Origin: Pseudomonas guineae
Lineage (GTDB): Bacteria; Pseudomonadota; Gammaproteobacteria; Pseudomonadales; Pseudomonadaceae
Reading direction: 5' to 3'
Assembly (NCBI RefSeq): GCF_900113745.1
Contig: NZ_FOQL01000002.1
Coordinates: 496,001-560,000, forward strand
DNA: 64,000 bases
A model generated the notes under the pieces. The model was not told where the DNA came from, did not search any database, and saw only the letters and a list, made by a program, of their open reading frames with translations. The translations under genes and the position numbers were made by a program. This document shows, one piece after another, positions 1 through 9,017 of the stretch. How positions within the stretch are numbered: position 1 is the stretch's first letter; every line of letters starts with the position of its first letter.

Positions 1-22
1 CCTTGTTTCGATAGCTGCCTCC

Positions 23-517
23 ATGCCTGAACACCTCTTAAGCCGCGTAGAACACTGCTACCAGAAGGCTGAAGTTTTTTTCAAACAATCCTTTGTTCGC
101 CCCGAGGTGAGTTTCAAGCTGCGCGGGCAAAAGGCTGGCGTGGCGCATCTGACGGAAAACAAGCTGCGTTTCAACCCGCAACTGTATCGGGAAAACCGCG
201 AAGACTTCCTTAAGCAGACCGTGCCCCACGAGGTGGCACACTTGATCGCTCACCAGCTGTTCGGCCTGAGGATCCAACCCCACGGCGAGGAGTGGCAGCT
301 AATCATGCGCGGTGTGTATGAACTGGCGCCGAATCGCTGCCACAGCTACAACGTGCAACGGCGTACGGTTAATCGCTACATCTACCGCTGCAGTTGCCCG
401 CAGGGAGAATTCCCGTTTTCAGCGCAACGCCACACAATGGTCAGCAAAGGCCGGCGCTACTTCTGCCGGCGCTGCAAGGTGACCTTGAGTTTTACCGGTG
501 AGCAGCGCATCGAATAG
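23..517 (+). CDS. sprT: SprT family zinc metalloprotease-like protein
   Basis: The 164-residue product has the SprT layout and is close to the 165-residue E. coli protein. An HEVAH metal-binding motif lies at residues 69-73, inside the SprT-like domain. A C-terminal zinc ribbon (CSC near residue 123, CRRC near 148) follows. The conserved segment FKLRGQKAGVAHL precedes the active site. SprT-like proteins are cytoplasmic putative metalloproteases; the bacterial function is poorly defined, so the biochemical role is inferred from family membership. The gene stands alone and converges with the hemolysin-III gene 12 bases downstream. The ATG at 23 is the first one available, and the promoter lies outside or at the very edge of the window. 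Confidence 0.93.
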   Translation: MPEHLLSRVEHCYQKAEVFFKQSFVRPEVSFKLRGQKAGVAHLTENKLRFNPQLYRENREDFLKQTVPHEVAHLIAHQLFGLRIQPHGEEWQLIMRGVYELAPNRCHSYNVQRRTVNRYIYRCSCPQGEFPFSAQRHTMVSKGRRYFCRRCKVTLSFTGEQRIE

Positions 518-529
518 CCCGCTAAGGGC

Positions 530-1147
530 TCACAGCACGTAACGCAACACCGCGACAAAGTGCATCAAGCTGCCGCCGATAACGAACAAGTGCCAGATGC
601 CATGCCAATGACGGAAGCGGCTGTCATAAACGAAGAAGATGATGCCCACGGTGTAGAGCACCCCACCGCCGGCCAGCCAGATAAACCCAGCCATCCCCAG
701 CGCAGCGATCAGCGGTTTGACCGCCACCAGCACAATCCAGCCCATTACGGCGTAAATCACAATCGACAGCACGCGCGCCTCGGAGCGCGGGTTGATCTCC
801 TGCAACATGCCAATAACGGCCAGCGTCCAAACAACGCCGAATAGCGTCCAGCCCCACGCCCCTTCAAGGGTTACCAGGCAAAACGGCGTATAGCTGCCCG
901 CAATCAGCAGGTAGATCGACAGGTGATCGAGCTTACGCATCACCACTTTAGCCCGCCCCTGCAGGCTGTGGTACAGCGTGGAAATGCTGTACAGCAGCAC
1001 CAGCGTCACTCCATAAATCGCTACGCTGATAATCTTGCGCAGATCACCTTCAAGGCTTGCTAATACAAGCAGCCACACGGCCCCCACACTGGCAAGAAGG
1101 GCTCCGACCAGATGGGTCCAGGCGTTAAAGCGTTCACCGTGATACAT
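530..1147 (-). CDS. Hemolysin III / PAQR family membrane protein
   Basis: The 205-residue protein is almost entirely hydrophobic, with about seven membrane segments. It carries the family hallmarks of the CREST/PAQR superfamily: HGERFNAWTHLVGA at the N terminus, STLYHS after the second segment, and HGIWHLFVIGGSLMH near the C terminus. These supply the Ser and His residues that bind a metal in PAQR proteins. Bacterial members (TIGR01065, YqfA type) are inner-membrane proteins of uncertain function, linked to membrane-lipid homeostasis; direct haemolysis is not established here. The start MYHGERFN fits the family. The gene is monocistronic and converges with sprT. Confidence 0.93.
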   Translation of the reverse strand: MYHGERFNAWTHLVGALLASVGAVWLLVLASLEGDLRKIISVAIYGVTLVLLYSISTLYHSLQGRAKVVMRKLDHLSIYLLIAGSYTPFCLVTLEGAWGWTLFGVVWTLAVIGMLQEINPRSEARVLSIVIYAVMGWIVLVAVKPLIAALGMAGFIWLAGGGVLYTVGIIFFVYDSRFRHWHGIWHLFVIGGSLMHFVAVLRYVL

Positions 1148-1263
1148 GCTGTGTGTTCCCGAAGCGCTAAGTGGCGTAAATGCCTCTGGCTTATGCCGGA
1201 AAAATCAGCGATTGACGAGCCCCCTTGCTCTGCGCACGCCGAACAGCGCTTTCAACCGAACAC

Positions 1264-2445
1264 TCAGGCCACCACCTTGGCTGCTTTCAGCTGAGCGATC
1301 TGCTCGGTGCTGTAGCCCAACTCCACCAGCACTGCTGCGGTATGCGCGCCCAGCGCCGCACCGATATGCCGGGGTTCCGGCAAGCCGTTGGAAAATTTGA
1401 TCGGACAGGCCATCTGCTTTTGCGGATCGCTGCCTGCACGCGGCACAGCTGTGACCAAGCCGCGCGCCTTGATCTGCGGATGCTCCACCGCCTCGCTGAG
1501 ATTAAGCATCGGTTCCACGCAAGCATCCAGCCCACCAAACACCTGGCTCCATTCGGCGAAATCACGCTTCTCAAACTCAATTTTAATCTCACGCTTGAGC
1601 GCCTGCTGATCTTCAGGCTTCTGCGATAAGCCGCGCGCCGCCAGTTCCGGCCGGCCGATAGCCGCACAGAACTGCTGCATAAACTGCGGTTCCAGGCTAC
1701 CTACCGAAAACCAGCGGCCGTCGTGGGTACGGTAGTAGTCGTAAAAACTGCCGCCGTTGAGCGCTTGATTTTCCATCTCCGGCTCAACCCCAGCGGCCAG
1801 GTAACCCGCGCCGGCCATGCCATGCAGGCTGAAGGCGCAGTCGGTCATGCTGATGTCCACGTGCTGTCCCTGCCCCGTTGCCTGGCGCTGAATCACCGCC
1901 GCCAACAAGCCAATCACCCCGTGCAACGAACCGCCGGCGATATCCGCCGCCTGAATGCCCAGCGGCAGCGGCCCAGTGTCACGCCGACCGGTGTAGCTGG
2001 CGATACCAGCCAAAGCCAGATAGTTGATGTCATGCCCGGCGCGGTCTTTATAAGGCCCGGTCTGACCATAGCCGGTGATCGACACGTAGATCAGCTTGGG
2101 ATTGATCGCCTTGAGCGCCGCATAACCCACACCGAGCTTGTCCATCACGCCGGGGCGAAATTGCTCCAGCACGATGTCGTACTCAGCCACCAGTTGCTTG
2201 ACCATTTCCACGGCCTCGGGCTTTTTCAGGTCCAGGGCGATGCAGCGTTTATTGCGATTGAGGTAGGCATGGCTGGCAGAAACGCCACCGTCATGGGGCG
2301 GCAGTACGCGCACCAGGTCCATGCGAGTGGGTGATTCAACCCGCAACACCTCAGCACCCATATCGGCCATCAACATGGACGCAAATGGGCCTGGTAACAG
2401 GGTGGAGAAATCCAGCACTTTAAGAGACGACAACGGGCCAGACAT
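1264..2445 (-). CDS. CaiB/BaiF CoA-transferase family protein, alpha-methylacyl-CoA racemase-like
   Basis: This family III CoA-transferase fold protein is 393 residues from the ATG at 2445, which has a GGAGC ribosome site five bases upstream; an ATG 18 bases earlier lacks one. It contains AGHDINYLALAG and, further on, AADIAGGS. In alpha-methylacyl-CoA racemase these positions supply the catalytic His and Asp, so racemisation of 2-methylacyl-CoA is as likely as CoA transfer. The next genes along the same strand (reading leftward) belong to other operons. The ligase and acyl-CoA dehydrogenase genes lie upstream on the same strand with gaps of about 60-70 bases, suggesting one leftward operon for activating and oxidising a branched or long-chain acid. 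The family is certain; the exact reaction is not. Confidence 0.85.
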   Translation of the reverse strand: MSGPLSSLKVLDFSTLLPGPFASMLMADMGAEVLRVESPTRMDLVRVLPPHDGGVSASHAYLNRNKRCIALDLKKPEAVEMVKQLVAEYDIVLEQFRPGVMDKLGVGYAALKAINPKLIYVSITGYGQTGPYKDRAGHDINYLALAGIASYTGRRDTGPLPLGIQAADIAGGSLHGVIGLLAAVIQRQATGQGQHVDISMTDCAFSLHGMAGAGYLAAGVEPEMENQALNGGSFYDYYRTHDGRWFSVGSLEPQFMQQFCAAIGRPELAARGLSQKPEDQQALKREIKIEFEKRDFAEWSQVFGGLDACVEPMLNLSEAVEHPQIKARGLVTAVPRAGSDPQKQMACPIKFSNGLPEPRHIGAALGAHTAAVLVELGYSTEQIAQLKAAKVVA

Positions 2446-2514
2446 AACAGCTCCTTGGGACAATATTGAATGCAGATAACTAGCGCTGAACAGGAGTCAT
2501 CCTGCGCTGCTCAG

Positions 2515-4155
2515 CTATTGCCAATGCAGCGGCTGCTTGATATTGAGCGCGGCGACTTCCTCAGCAAAGCGCGCTTCGAGCACGTTACGGCGGATCTTCA
2601 TGGTCGGCGTCATGCAACCGTTGTCCACGGTCCAAGGCTCGCGCACCAGCACGAAATGGCTGATCCGCTCATGGTTTTGTAGCGTGGCATTGAGTTGCTG
2701 CAAGGTGTGTTGCAGGTCAGCCGTCACCTGCTCACGCGCGCGTTCACGGGCGGCGGGCGACAACTCGATCAGCGCCAACGGCTGATCCAAATTACTGCCC
2801 ATCAGGCACACCTGCTCGACCCACTGATTCTTAGCAATCTCCCCCTCAATCGGAGCCGGGGCGATGTACTTGCCCTTACTGGTTTTGAAGATGTCCTTCA
2901 CCCGCCCGGTAATGCGCAAATAGCCATCGCCGTCCAACTCACCCTTGTCGCCAGTGTGCAACCAGCCATCAACCAAGGCCTCGGCGGTTTTCTCTGGGTC
3001 CAGGTAATAGCCGAGCATCAGCGTTGGGCTGCGGAATAAAATCTCGCCAGAGTCAGCGATACGCACCTCCAAGCCTTTCATCGGCCGCCCCACGGTGCCA
3101 AAACGCACCTGACCGGGCCGATTGAAGCAACCGTAGGCGACGTTTTCACTCATGCCATAGCCTTCACAGAGAGTCAGGCCGATCGTTTGATACCAGTCGA
3201 GCAGCCCACGCGAAATAGCCGCTGCGCCAGAGATCATGACGCGTGCCTGATCGAGGCCCAGGCCGCGACGCACCTTGCGCGCTACCAATGCGCCAATCAG
3301 TGGAATACGCAGTAGCCGGGTCAGCTTGGCCTGTGGCAACTTCTCCAACACCCCCAACTGAAAGCGCGTCCAGAGGCGTGGTACGGCAAAAAATACCGTA
3401 GGCCGTACATGACACAGATCGCGCGAAAATGTCTCCATCGACTCAACGAAGGCCACGGGCGCGCCGCAATACAAGCTGTTGAACTCGACCATAAAACGCT
3501 CGGCCACATGCGACAACGGCAGGAAGGAGAAGAAGCGATCCTGCTCTGTCATGTCCATTTCCCGGCAGGCGTTGGCCGCAGTAAAAGCCATAGCCTGCAC
3601 CGAGAGCATGACCCCCTTGGGGTTACCCGTGGTACCGGAGGTATACACCAGCGTCAGCACTTGCCCAGGCTCTTGTACTGCCGCGGTTTGCAACGGCTCA
3701 TGCGCGGCCAACAACGTGTGCCACTCATAGGCACAGGCCAGGGTCGGGTATGGCAGTGCGATACGCGTCAGTAGTTGTGGGCCAATCCCCGCCTCCAGCT
3801 TATCCGCGTCATCCAGCTTGCCAAGCAGGATGACCTTGCACTGGGCATGCTCCAGCACATAGGCAATGCTCTCGGCCGATTGCAGCGGGTATAACGGCAC
3901 GCTGATAAGGCCGGCCATCATGATCGCCAGATCACAGATAAACCACTCGGCGCAGTTCTTCGACAACAACGCCACCCGGTCTCCCGGCGTGCAGCCCTGC
4001 GCCAGCAGCGCGCTGGCTAAACGCCGGGCCTGATTATCGACCTGACGCCAAGTGAAATCATGCCATTGACCGTTTACCGGTTGACGTAGCCAGACCGCGT
4101 CTGGGCGTTTCTCGACCCAGAGCGCGAGACGCTCCAGGGGCAGTTGCTCATCCAT
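2515..4155 (-). CDS. AMP-dependent long-chain acyl-CoA synthetase
   Basis: The 546-residue product is an adenylate-forming ligase. The P-loop TSGTTGNPKG lies near residue 175, the A5 motif YGMSE near 340, and the A7/A8 region TGDKGELDGDGYLRITGRVKD near 415. The adjacent KTSKGKYIAPAPIE is typical of the FadD15/ACSBG-like branch that acts on long-chain fatty acids. It should form acyl-CoA from a free fatty acid, ATP and CoA in the cytoplasm or at the membrane. It lies between the acyl-CoA dehydrogenase and the CaiB-type gene on the same strand, consistent with one catabolic cassette. The chain length used cannot be told from sequence. Confidence 0.9.
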   Translation of the reverse strand: MDEQLPLERLALWVEKRPDAVWLRQPVNGQWHDFTWRQVDNQARRLASALLAQGCTPGDRVALLSKNCAEWFICDLAIMMAGLISVPLYPLQSAESIAYVLEHAQCKVILLGKLDDADKLEAGIGPQLLTRIALPYPTLACAYEWHTLLAAHEPLQTAAVQEPGQVLTLVYTSGTTGNPKGVMLSVQAMAFTAANACREMDMTEQDRFFSFLPLSHVAERFMVEFNSLYCGAPVAFVESMETFSRDLCHVRPTVFFAVPRLWTRFQLGVLEKLPQAKLTRLLRIPLIGALVARKVRRGLGLDQARVMISGAAAISRGLLDWYQTIGLTLCEGYGMSENVAYGCFNRPGQVRFGTVGRPMKGLEVRIADSGEILFRSPTLMLGYYLDPEKTAEALVDGWLHTGDKGELDGDGYLRITGRVKDIFKTSKGKYIAPAPIEGEIAKNQWVEQVCLMGSNLDQPLALIELSPAARERAREQVTADLQHTLQQLNATLQNHERISHFVLVREPWTVDNGCMTPTMKIRRNVLEARFAEEVAALNIKQPLHWQ

Positions 4156-4212
4156 GTACAGACCCTCTTGTTGTTATTGTCTGTCGAGCGTCGCTCGGCC
4201 ATTAGCCGTGCA

Positions 4213-5352
4213 TCAAAGCTTCATACCGCGGCTGATGATCTCTTTCATGATTTCTGAAGTACCTGCGAAGATCCGCTGAATACGCGCGTTTGCGTACATC
4301 TTGCAGATCGGATACTCCCACATATAACCCCAACCGCCGTGTAGCTGTACCCCTTCATCGACCACCTTGCACAGTAGCTCAGTGGTAAACAATTTGGCCT
4401 CGGCGGCGACTTCCGGGGTGAGCTTCTTCTCGTTGTGATCCATCACGCAGCGGTCAACAAACACCTGGGCCACATCGATTTGCGTACGCATTTCCGCCAG
4501 CTTGAAACGGGTATTCTGGAAGTGCGAAATCGGCCGATCGAAGGCCTTGCGCTCTTTCACGTAATCGATGGTCACTTGCAGCGCCGCCTCAGCACCCGCG
4601 ACTGCGCCACAGGCATTGGTCAGGCGCTCCTGAGCGAGCATATTCATTAGATAGAAGAAGCCACCCTTGGCATCCCCGAGCAGGTTGGCTTTGGGCACTT
4701 TGACGTTGTTGAAGAACAGCTCAGCGGTGTCCTGACTCTTCATGCCGAGTTTTTCCAGCTTCTTGCCGCGCTCGAAACCTTCCATGCCACGCTCGACTAG
4801 GAACAGGCCCATGGCGTGCTTGTTGTTGGGGTCCGTCTTGGCTGCGACGATCACCACATCGGCCAAAATACCGTTGGAGATAAACACCTTGGAGCCGTTG
4901 AGCACGTAGTGATCATCCTGCTCAACTGCGCTGGTGCGCATACCCGCCAGATCGGAGCCGGCGCTGGGCTCGGTCATTGCCACCGCCAGAATCAGCTCGC
5001 CGCTGATGATGCCCGGCATAAACCGCGCTTTCTGCTCGGCGTTGCCGTATTCGGCGATATACGGGCCGCACAGCGCCGAGTGCAGCGGCAACATAAAACC
5101 GGCCTCGTTAACCTTGGCTAACTCCTCGCACATGATCTGCTCGTAGCGAAAGTCCTTGAGGCCCGAACCGCCGTATTCCTCATCGGCCCATGGCAGCAGA
5201 AAGCCCATGTCACCCGCCTTCTTCCACACCTCACGGCTGACCATACCGTCGGCCTCCCACTGCTCCTGATGCGGCACCACTTCCTTCTTCAGAAAAGCAG
5301 CAAAGGCGTCGCGAAACAGGTTGTGTTCGGTGTCGAAAATAATGCGCTGCAT
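4213..5352 (-). CDS. Acyl-CoA dehydrogenase (LCAD/IVD-type catalytic site)
   Basis: This 379-residue flavoprotein has the three-domain acyl-CoA dehydrogenase layout: the N-terminal helical domain, the beta domain with TEPSAGSDL near residues 127-135, and the C-terminal FAD helix region with QLHGGWGY. The usual medium-chain catalytic Glu just before GTS is Ala363 (FAGTSE). A Glu is present instead at 255 (AGAEAAL), where long-chain and isovaleryl-CoA dehydrogenases keep their catalytic base. That placement suggests long or branched acyl substrates. It is the first gene of the leftward acyl-CoA cassette and is divergent from the AraC-type regulator at 5510, the obvious candidate regulator. Confidence 0.93.
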   Translation of the reverse strand: MQRIIFDTEHNLFRDAFAAFLKKEVVPHQEQWEADGMVSREVWKKAGDMGFLLPWADEEYGGSGLKDFRYEQIMCEELAKVNEAGFMLPLHSALCGPYIAEYGNAEQKARFMPGIISGELILAVAMTEPSAGSDLAGMRTSAVEQDDHYVLNGSKVFISNGILADVVIVAAKTDPNNKHAMGLFLVERGMEGFERGKKLEKLGMKSQDTAELFFNNVKVPKANLLGDAKGGFFYLMNMLAQERLTNACGAVAGAEAALQVTIDYVKERKAFDRPISHFQNTRFKLAEMRTQIDVAQVFVDRCVMDHNEKKLTPEVAAEAKLFTTELLCKVVDEGVQLHGGWGYMWEYPICKMYANARIQRIFAGTSEIMKEIISRGMKL

Positions 5353-5509
5353 GCGGTTGGTTCCTAGGGCTGAAGTCGTGCTGCAGGTTAGGCCTGCGCA
5401 ACCGCCGGCCTCAATGACTTATGCGCTCAGCCTGGATTGACCCATTCGCTCGGTGCTTGTCCTCAGTCCATCAAGCTGCTTACCATCGACGCACTTTCAA
5501 GGAGCCATC

Positions 5510-6508
5510 ATGCGCGAACGCACCATCGCCAGCCATTTTGTCCGTGCCGCTTTGCGCGGCGCTGAACGGCAGGGCCGCGACTGCACGCCACTGCTGCGCC
5601 AGCTCGGAATTCAACCAGCCCTGCTTGACGAGCCGCGAGCCCGCGTCGCGCCCGAGCAGTTCGCTCGCTTGGTGCAGTTGCTGTGGGAAAGTCTCGACGA
5701 CGAATACCTCGGCTTTGGCCAATTGCGCAGCAAGCGCGGCACGTTCGCCATGATGTGTTACGTCATCATCCACTGCCATTCGCTGGAAAAAGCCCTGGGC
5801 CGCGGCGCGCTGTTCTACAGCCTGTTTCCCGCCGCACCGGGCATCAGCATTCAGCGTGAAGGCGATTGGGCACGGTTAAGTGTGGACGACTCCTCGCTGA
5901 ACGACCCCGACCACTTTCTGGTGGAGTGCCTGCTAGTGATCTGGCATCGCCTCGGCAGCTGGTTGATCGGCCAGCGTATACGCCTAGAAGAAACCACCTT
6001 CACCTACAGCCAACCCGCACATGCCAGCGAATATGAACTGCTATTCCCCTGCACTCGACGCTTCGCGGCCGGACAAACCAGCCTGCTGTTCCACGCCCGC
6101 TACCTGGCCATGCCGTTGCTGCAGGACGAACGTACCCTCAAGCAATTTCTCCAGCACTCACCCGCCGACCTGCTCGCCCGCCCTGATGGTGGCGACAGCC
6201 TGATCAGCCAAATCCGCCGCCTGCTTGGCCGCGACTGCAGCGACTGGCCAGACCTCGACGCGGTGGCGCAACAACTGCACATGAGCCCACAAACCCTGCG
6301 TCGCCATTTACGTGAGGAAGGGTCGAGTTTTCAGGAACTTAAAGACCATTTGCGCCGTGACCTGGCGATTTATCACCTTGGCCGTGCCGATCTAGCGATT
6401 CAGGATATTGCTGAGCAGTTAGGGTTTTCTGAACCGTCGGCGTTTCATCGAGCGTTTAAGAAATGGACCGGATTAACACCGGGAGCGTATCGGGCGCAGG
6501 AGGGTTAA
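5510..6508 (+). CDS. AraC family transcriptional regulator with Arabinose_bd-type N-terminal domain
   Basis: The product is 332 residues from the ATG at 5510, preceded by AAGGAG at a good distance; an upstream in-frame start at 5453 has no such site. Residues about 1-215 resemble the Arabinose_bd (PF12625) ligand domain of OruR-like regulators. The C-terminal 100 residues hold the two AraC helix-turn-helix motifs, including LDAVAQQLHMSPQTLRRHL and IQDIAEQLGFSEPSAFHRAF. It is divergent from the acyl-CoA dehydrogenase gene with about 157 bases between the starts, so it probably controls that cassette. Regulators of this class often sense a fatty acid or amino acid derivative. The ligand is unknown. 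Confidence 0.9.
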   Translation: MRERTIASHFVRAALRGAERQGRDCTPLLRQLGIQPALLDEPRARVAPEQFARLVQLLWESLDDEYLGFGQLRSKRGTFAMMCYVIIHCHSLEKALGRGALFYSLFPAAPGISIQREGDWARLSVDDSSLNDPDHFLVECLLVIWHRLGSWLIGQRIRLEETTFTYSQPAHASEYELLFPCTRRFAAGQTSLLFHARYLAMPLLQDERTLKQFLQHSPADLLARPDGGDSLISQIRRLLGRDCSDWPDLDAVAQQLHMSPQTLRRHLREEGSSFQELKDHLRRDLAIYHLGRADLAIQDIAEQLGFSEPSAFHRAFKKWTGLTPGAYRAQEG

Positions 6509-7308
6509 GCCCCCTGGCATAAACAGCAGAAGGGGTGGCACTCAGCCTGGATAGCCTCGCTGAAGATGAAATCTTGCTGAGCAAAGCATGCAGATATTGC
6601 GTCAGCATATTAGGTTTACCGCCCACAAGCAGTGGTTATCAATATTTGCGTCATGGCGCTTACACATATAAAAAGCCAGTAAATCCCCCTCTCCTTTAAA
6701 GCCAGGAGTGACAAAACGGAGATCAACTGCAAATGCAAGAGCGTTATCTATATCACTTTAAAAACCACGAAAACAACGATCTGTGCTATTTCTCAAAATG
6801 GGTATCTTTTCTCTTTGCTACACAGCTGCGCCCTTTCTAATAGAATTATATACAACTATAGAAATACCCCAAGACACCCAAAATCTAGTCACCCTAGCCT
6901 TTTCTTTAGTATCCTTTATTCTAGGGTCTGAATTATGGAGTTTTAGAATAAAAATAAACGATATTGAAAAAATTGAGCACCGGCAAACTCATGGAAGAGG
7001 CGGCAAGTCGATTGTCGACACAGGATTGTGTCATGAAGAATGGGGGTTTTCATAAAATAAGCATGAATTATGGGGTAAGTGTAAACAGGATTTTCAAGAC
7101 ACTTAGGTCAATCAAACCAACCATGACATTCTCAAACACCGCCAATATCAGCTACCACCTATCTGGCAAGAAAATAAATAACGCATGACTGGTCGATCAG
7201 GTACCGAAGCTTCCCTCACAAATTAATACGCGTTTATTAGCTGAAATCACCTCCCCTTGGTCGTATGCTGGCTGAGCAGTCGCCCCATCATTTTCGAGAT
7301 AAATACCT
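6509..7308. other. AT-rich 800-bp gap without a convincing intact gene
   Basis: The region between the AraC-type regulator and the alpha/beta hydrolase is visibly richer in A and T than its surroundings, especially 6655-7240. It contains only short overlapping open frames in different phases and no clear terminator or tRNA. This composition is what a decayed, horizontally acquired insert would look like. No flanking repeats were recognised, so how it was acquired cannot be read. Confidence 0.5.
6733..7188 (+). pseudogene. Possible decayed small membrane-protein gene in AT-rich patch
   Basis: Three short frames follow one another in different phases. The first runs from the ATG at 6733 (MQERYLYHFKNHENND...) and stops near 6840. 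The second overlaps it and reads through LVTLAFSLVSFILGSELW, a plausible membrane segment, to 7055. The third runs from about 6964 to 7188. A frameshifted remnant of one gene would explain the pattern, and so would chance frames in AT-rich DNA. I recognise no family. The AGGAG at 6704 is too far from 6733 to decide a start. Confidence 0.25.
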
Positions 7309-8211
7309 ATGGCTGTCTGGAGCAAAACGCTGTTCACGTTATGCTTACTGTTCGGAGGGTTTGCCGCGCTGGTGTATTTTCAGCCGCTCAAGGCCTTGGG
7401 TCTGCTGACCCCGCCGATTGGCTACAACAAGGTCGCTGATCTGACTTACGGTCCCAACCCACGTAACCAACTCGATGTGTATACACCCACAAACATGCAA
7501 ACACCTGCCCCGGTTGTGGTGTTCTTCTATGGTGGCAGCTGGAACGATGGCGCGCGTCAGGACTATCGTTTTGTGGGTCAGGCTTTAGCCTCGCGCGGCT
7601 TAGTGGCGGTAGTGGCGGATTACCGTTTGTATCCAGAGGTGCGCTACCCGGATTTTTTACTCGATGCAGCGCAGGCCGTGGCCTGGACCCAACAACACAT
7701 TGCCCGCTATGGCGGCGATCCGCAGCAGCTATTCCTGATGGGCCACAGCGCAGGGGCCTATAACGCCGCTATGCTGGCGCTGGATGCGCGCCAATTGGCG
7801 CATGTGCAGCTAACGCCCAACAGTATTCGTGGCTGGATTGGTTTAGCTGGTCCTTACGATTTTATTCCGCTCACCAACCCACGTTCGCGCCCCGTGTTCT
7901 TCTACCCAAACACGCCGCTCGACTCACAGCCGATTAACCATGTCAGCGCTGAAGCGCCGCCGGCCCTTTTATTAGCATCGCTAAATGACGTAACCGTTAA
8001 TCCGCAGCGCAATACAGGCGGCTTGGCCAAACGCTTACGTAACCTAGGCGTGCACGTAGAAGAAACCTATTACCCGCGCACTGACCACGGCACGTTGGTC
8101 GCTGCACTTGCTTTGCCACTGCGCGGTTTAGAGCCCGTATTGGATAGCATTGAGCAGTTTGTAAAAACTGATGCAGGTCGAAGTAAATCCGACTTAGCAT
8201 TGCGTCAGTGA
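7309..8211 (+). CDS. Alpha/beta hydrolase (carboxylesterase, BD-FAE-like)
   Basis: The 300-residue protein has an N-terminal hydrophobic segment (about residues 5-27) that could be a membrane anchor or signal. The alpha/beta hydrolase core follows. The oxyanion region is FYGGSWNDG, a variant of HGGGW; the nucleophile elbow is GHSAG; a candidate acid is in SLNDVTV and the catalytic His in TDHGTL near the C terminus. The BD-FAE/esterase-lipase branch fits best. It should hydrolyse a small ester, probably on the periplasmic side if the N terminus is exported. The start has only a weak GAGAT ribosome site. It is followed by the SOUL gene after about 100 bases. Confidence 0.85.
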   Translation: MAVWSKTLFTLCLLFGGFAALVYFQPLKALGLLTPPIGYNKVADLTYGPNPRNQLDVYTPTNMQTPAPVVVFFYGGSWNDGARQDYRFVGQALASRGLVAVVADYRLYPEVRYPDFLLDAAQAVAWTQQHIARYGGDPQQLFLMGHSAGAYNAAMLALDARQLAHVQLTPNSIRGWIGLAGPYDFIPLTNPRSRPVFFYPNTPLDSQPINHVSAEAPPALLLASLNDVTVNPQRNTGGLAKRLRNLGVHVEETYYPRTDHGTLVAALALPLRGLEPVLDSIEQFVKTDAGRSKSDLALRQ

Positions 8212-8317
8212 GCGACGCACCGAAACACGCTGCGCCTGCGCGAATGAACTTGCTGCACAAGCAGAGTCCAAAACTTAAATGAGTGAGCAAATACTGCACA
8301 CTAGAGGGTGAACGCCT

Positions 8318-8950
8318 ATGAGCTATCTAAAGCAGGCTGCAGCAGCCATTTTTGGCGCAATGCTTGGGAGTACAAACGCGATGGCGGTAGAAGAAGCGGA
8401 ATACTCAGTTGTACTCAAAGAAAACAGCTTTGAGGTGCGTAATTATGCGCCCCATGTTGTTGCTCAAACCCTAGTAAAAGGAGATTTTGACCAGGCGGGC
8501 AGCCAAGCGTTTAGCCGGCTGTTTGATTATATTTCCGGCAACAATACCTCCAGCCAAAAAATTGCCATGACCGCACCGGTTGCCCAGGAAGGCGAGAAGA
8601 TTGACATGACCGCCCCCGTTGGCCAGCAACAGATGAACGGTAATTGGGCCGTAAGTTTTATGATGCCCGCATCCTTCTCGTTGGCATCATTGCCGGAACC
8701 TAAAGATCCTGATGTGACCTTGCGCCAAGTGCCCGAGCGGCAGATGGCAGCGGTTCGCTACTCAGGTTTCTGGAGTGAAAGTGCCTACAAGCGCAACAAG
8801 ACTGAGTTGGATACGTGGATCAACAAGAACGGTTTCCGCATTGTCGGTGAGCACATCTGGGCCCGCTACAACCCGCCGTTTATGCCGTGGTTTTTACGCC
8901 GTAATGAAGTGTTAGTACCAATTGTAATGCCGTCGGATAGCCCTAACTGA
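8318..8950 (+). CDS. SOUL family heme-binding protein
   Basis: The 210-residue product begins with a likely cleavable signal peptide (hydrophobic residues 6-22, cleavage near NAMA-VEEAEY). The body is a SOUL/HBP domain: YSVVLKENSFEVRNYAPHVVAQT, then the repeated KIAMTAPV and KIDMTAPV segments, then AAVRYSGFWSE and the C-terminal EVLVPI. SOUL proteins bind heme or tetrapyrroles with modest affinity; the physiological role in bacteria is uncertain. A GAGGGTGA ribosome site precedes the ATG at 8318. It may be co-transcribed with the upstream esterase. Confidence 0.9.
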   Translation: MSYLKQAAAAIFGAMLGSTNAMAVEEAEYSVVLKENSFEVRNYAPHVVAQTLVKGDFDQAGSQAFSRLFDYISGNNTSSQKIAMTAPVAQEGEKIDMTAPVGQQQMNGNWAVSFMMPASFSLASLPEPKDPDVTLRQVPERQMAAVRYSGFWSESAYKRNKTELDTWINKNGFRIVGEHIWARYNPPFMPWFLRRNEVLVPIVMPSDSPN

Positions 8951-9017
8951 ATCGCTTGGACAGTCGAGGACCAGCAGCTAATTCTCCAAGCGGCTGTATA
9001 AACCCCTAACTCACGCC

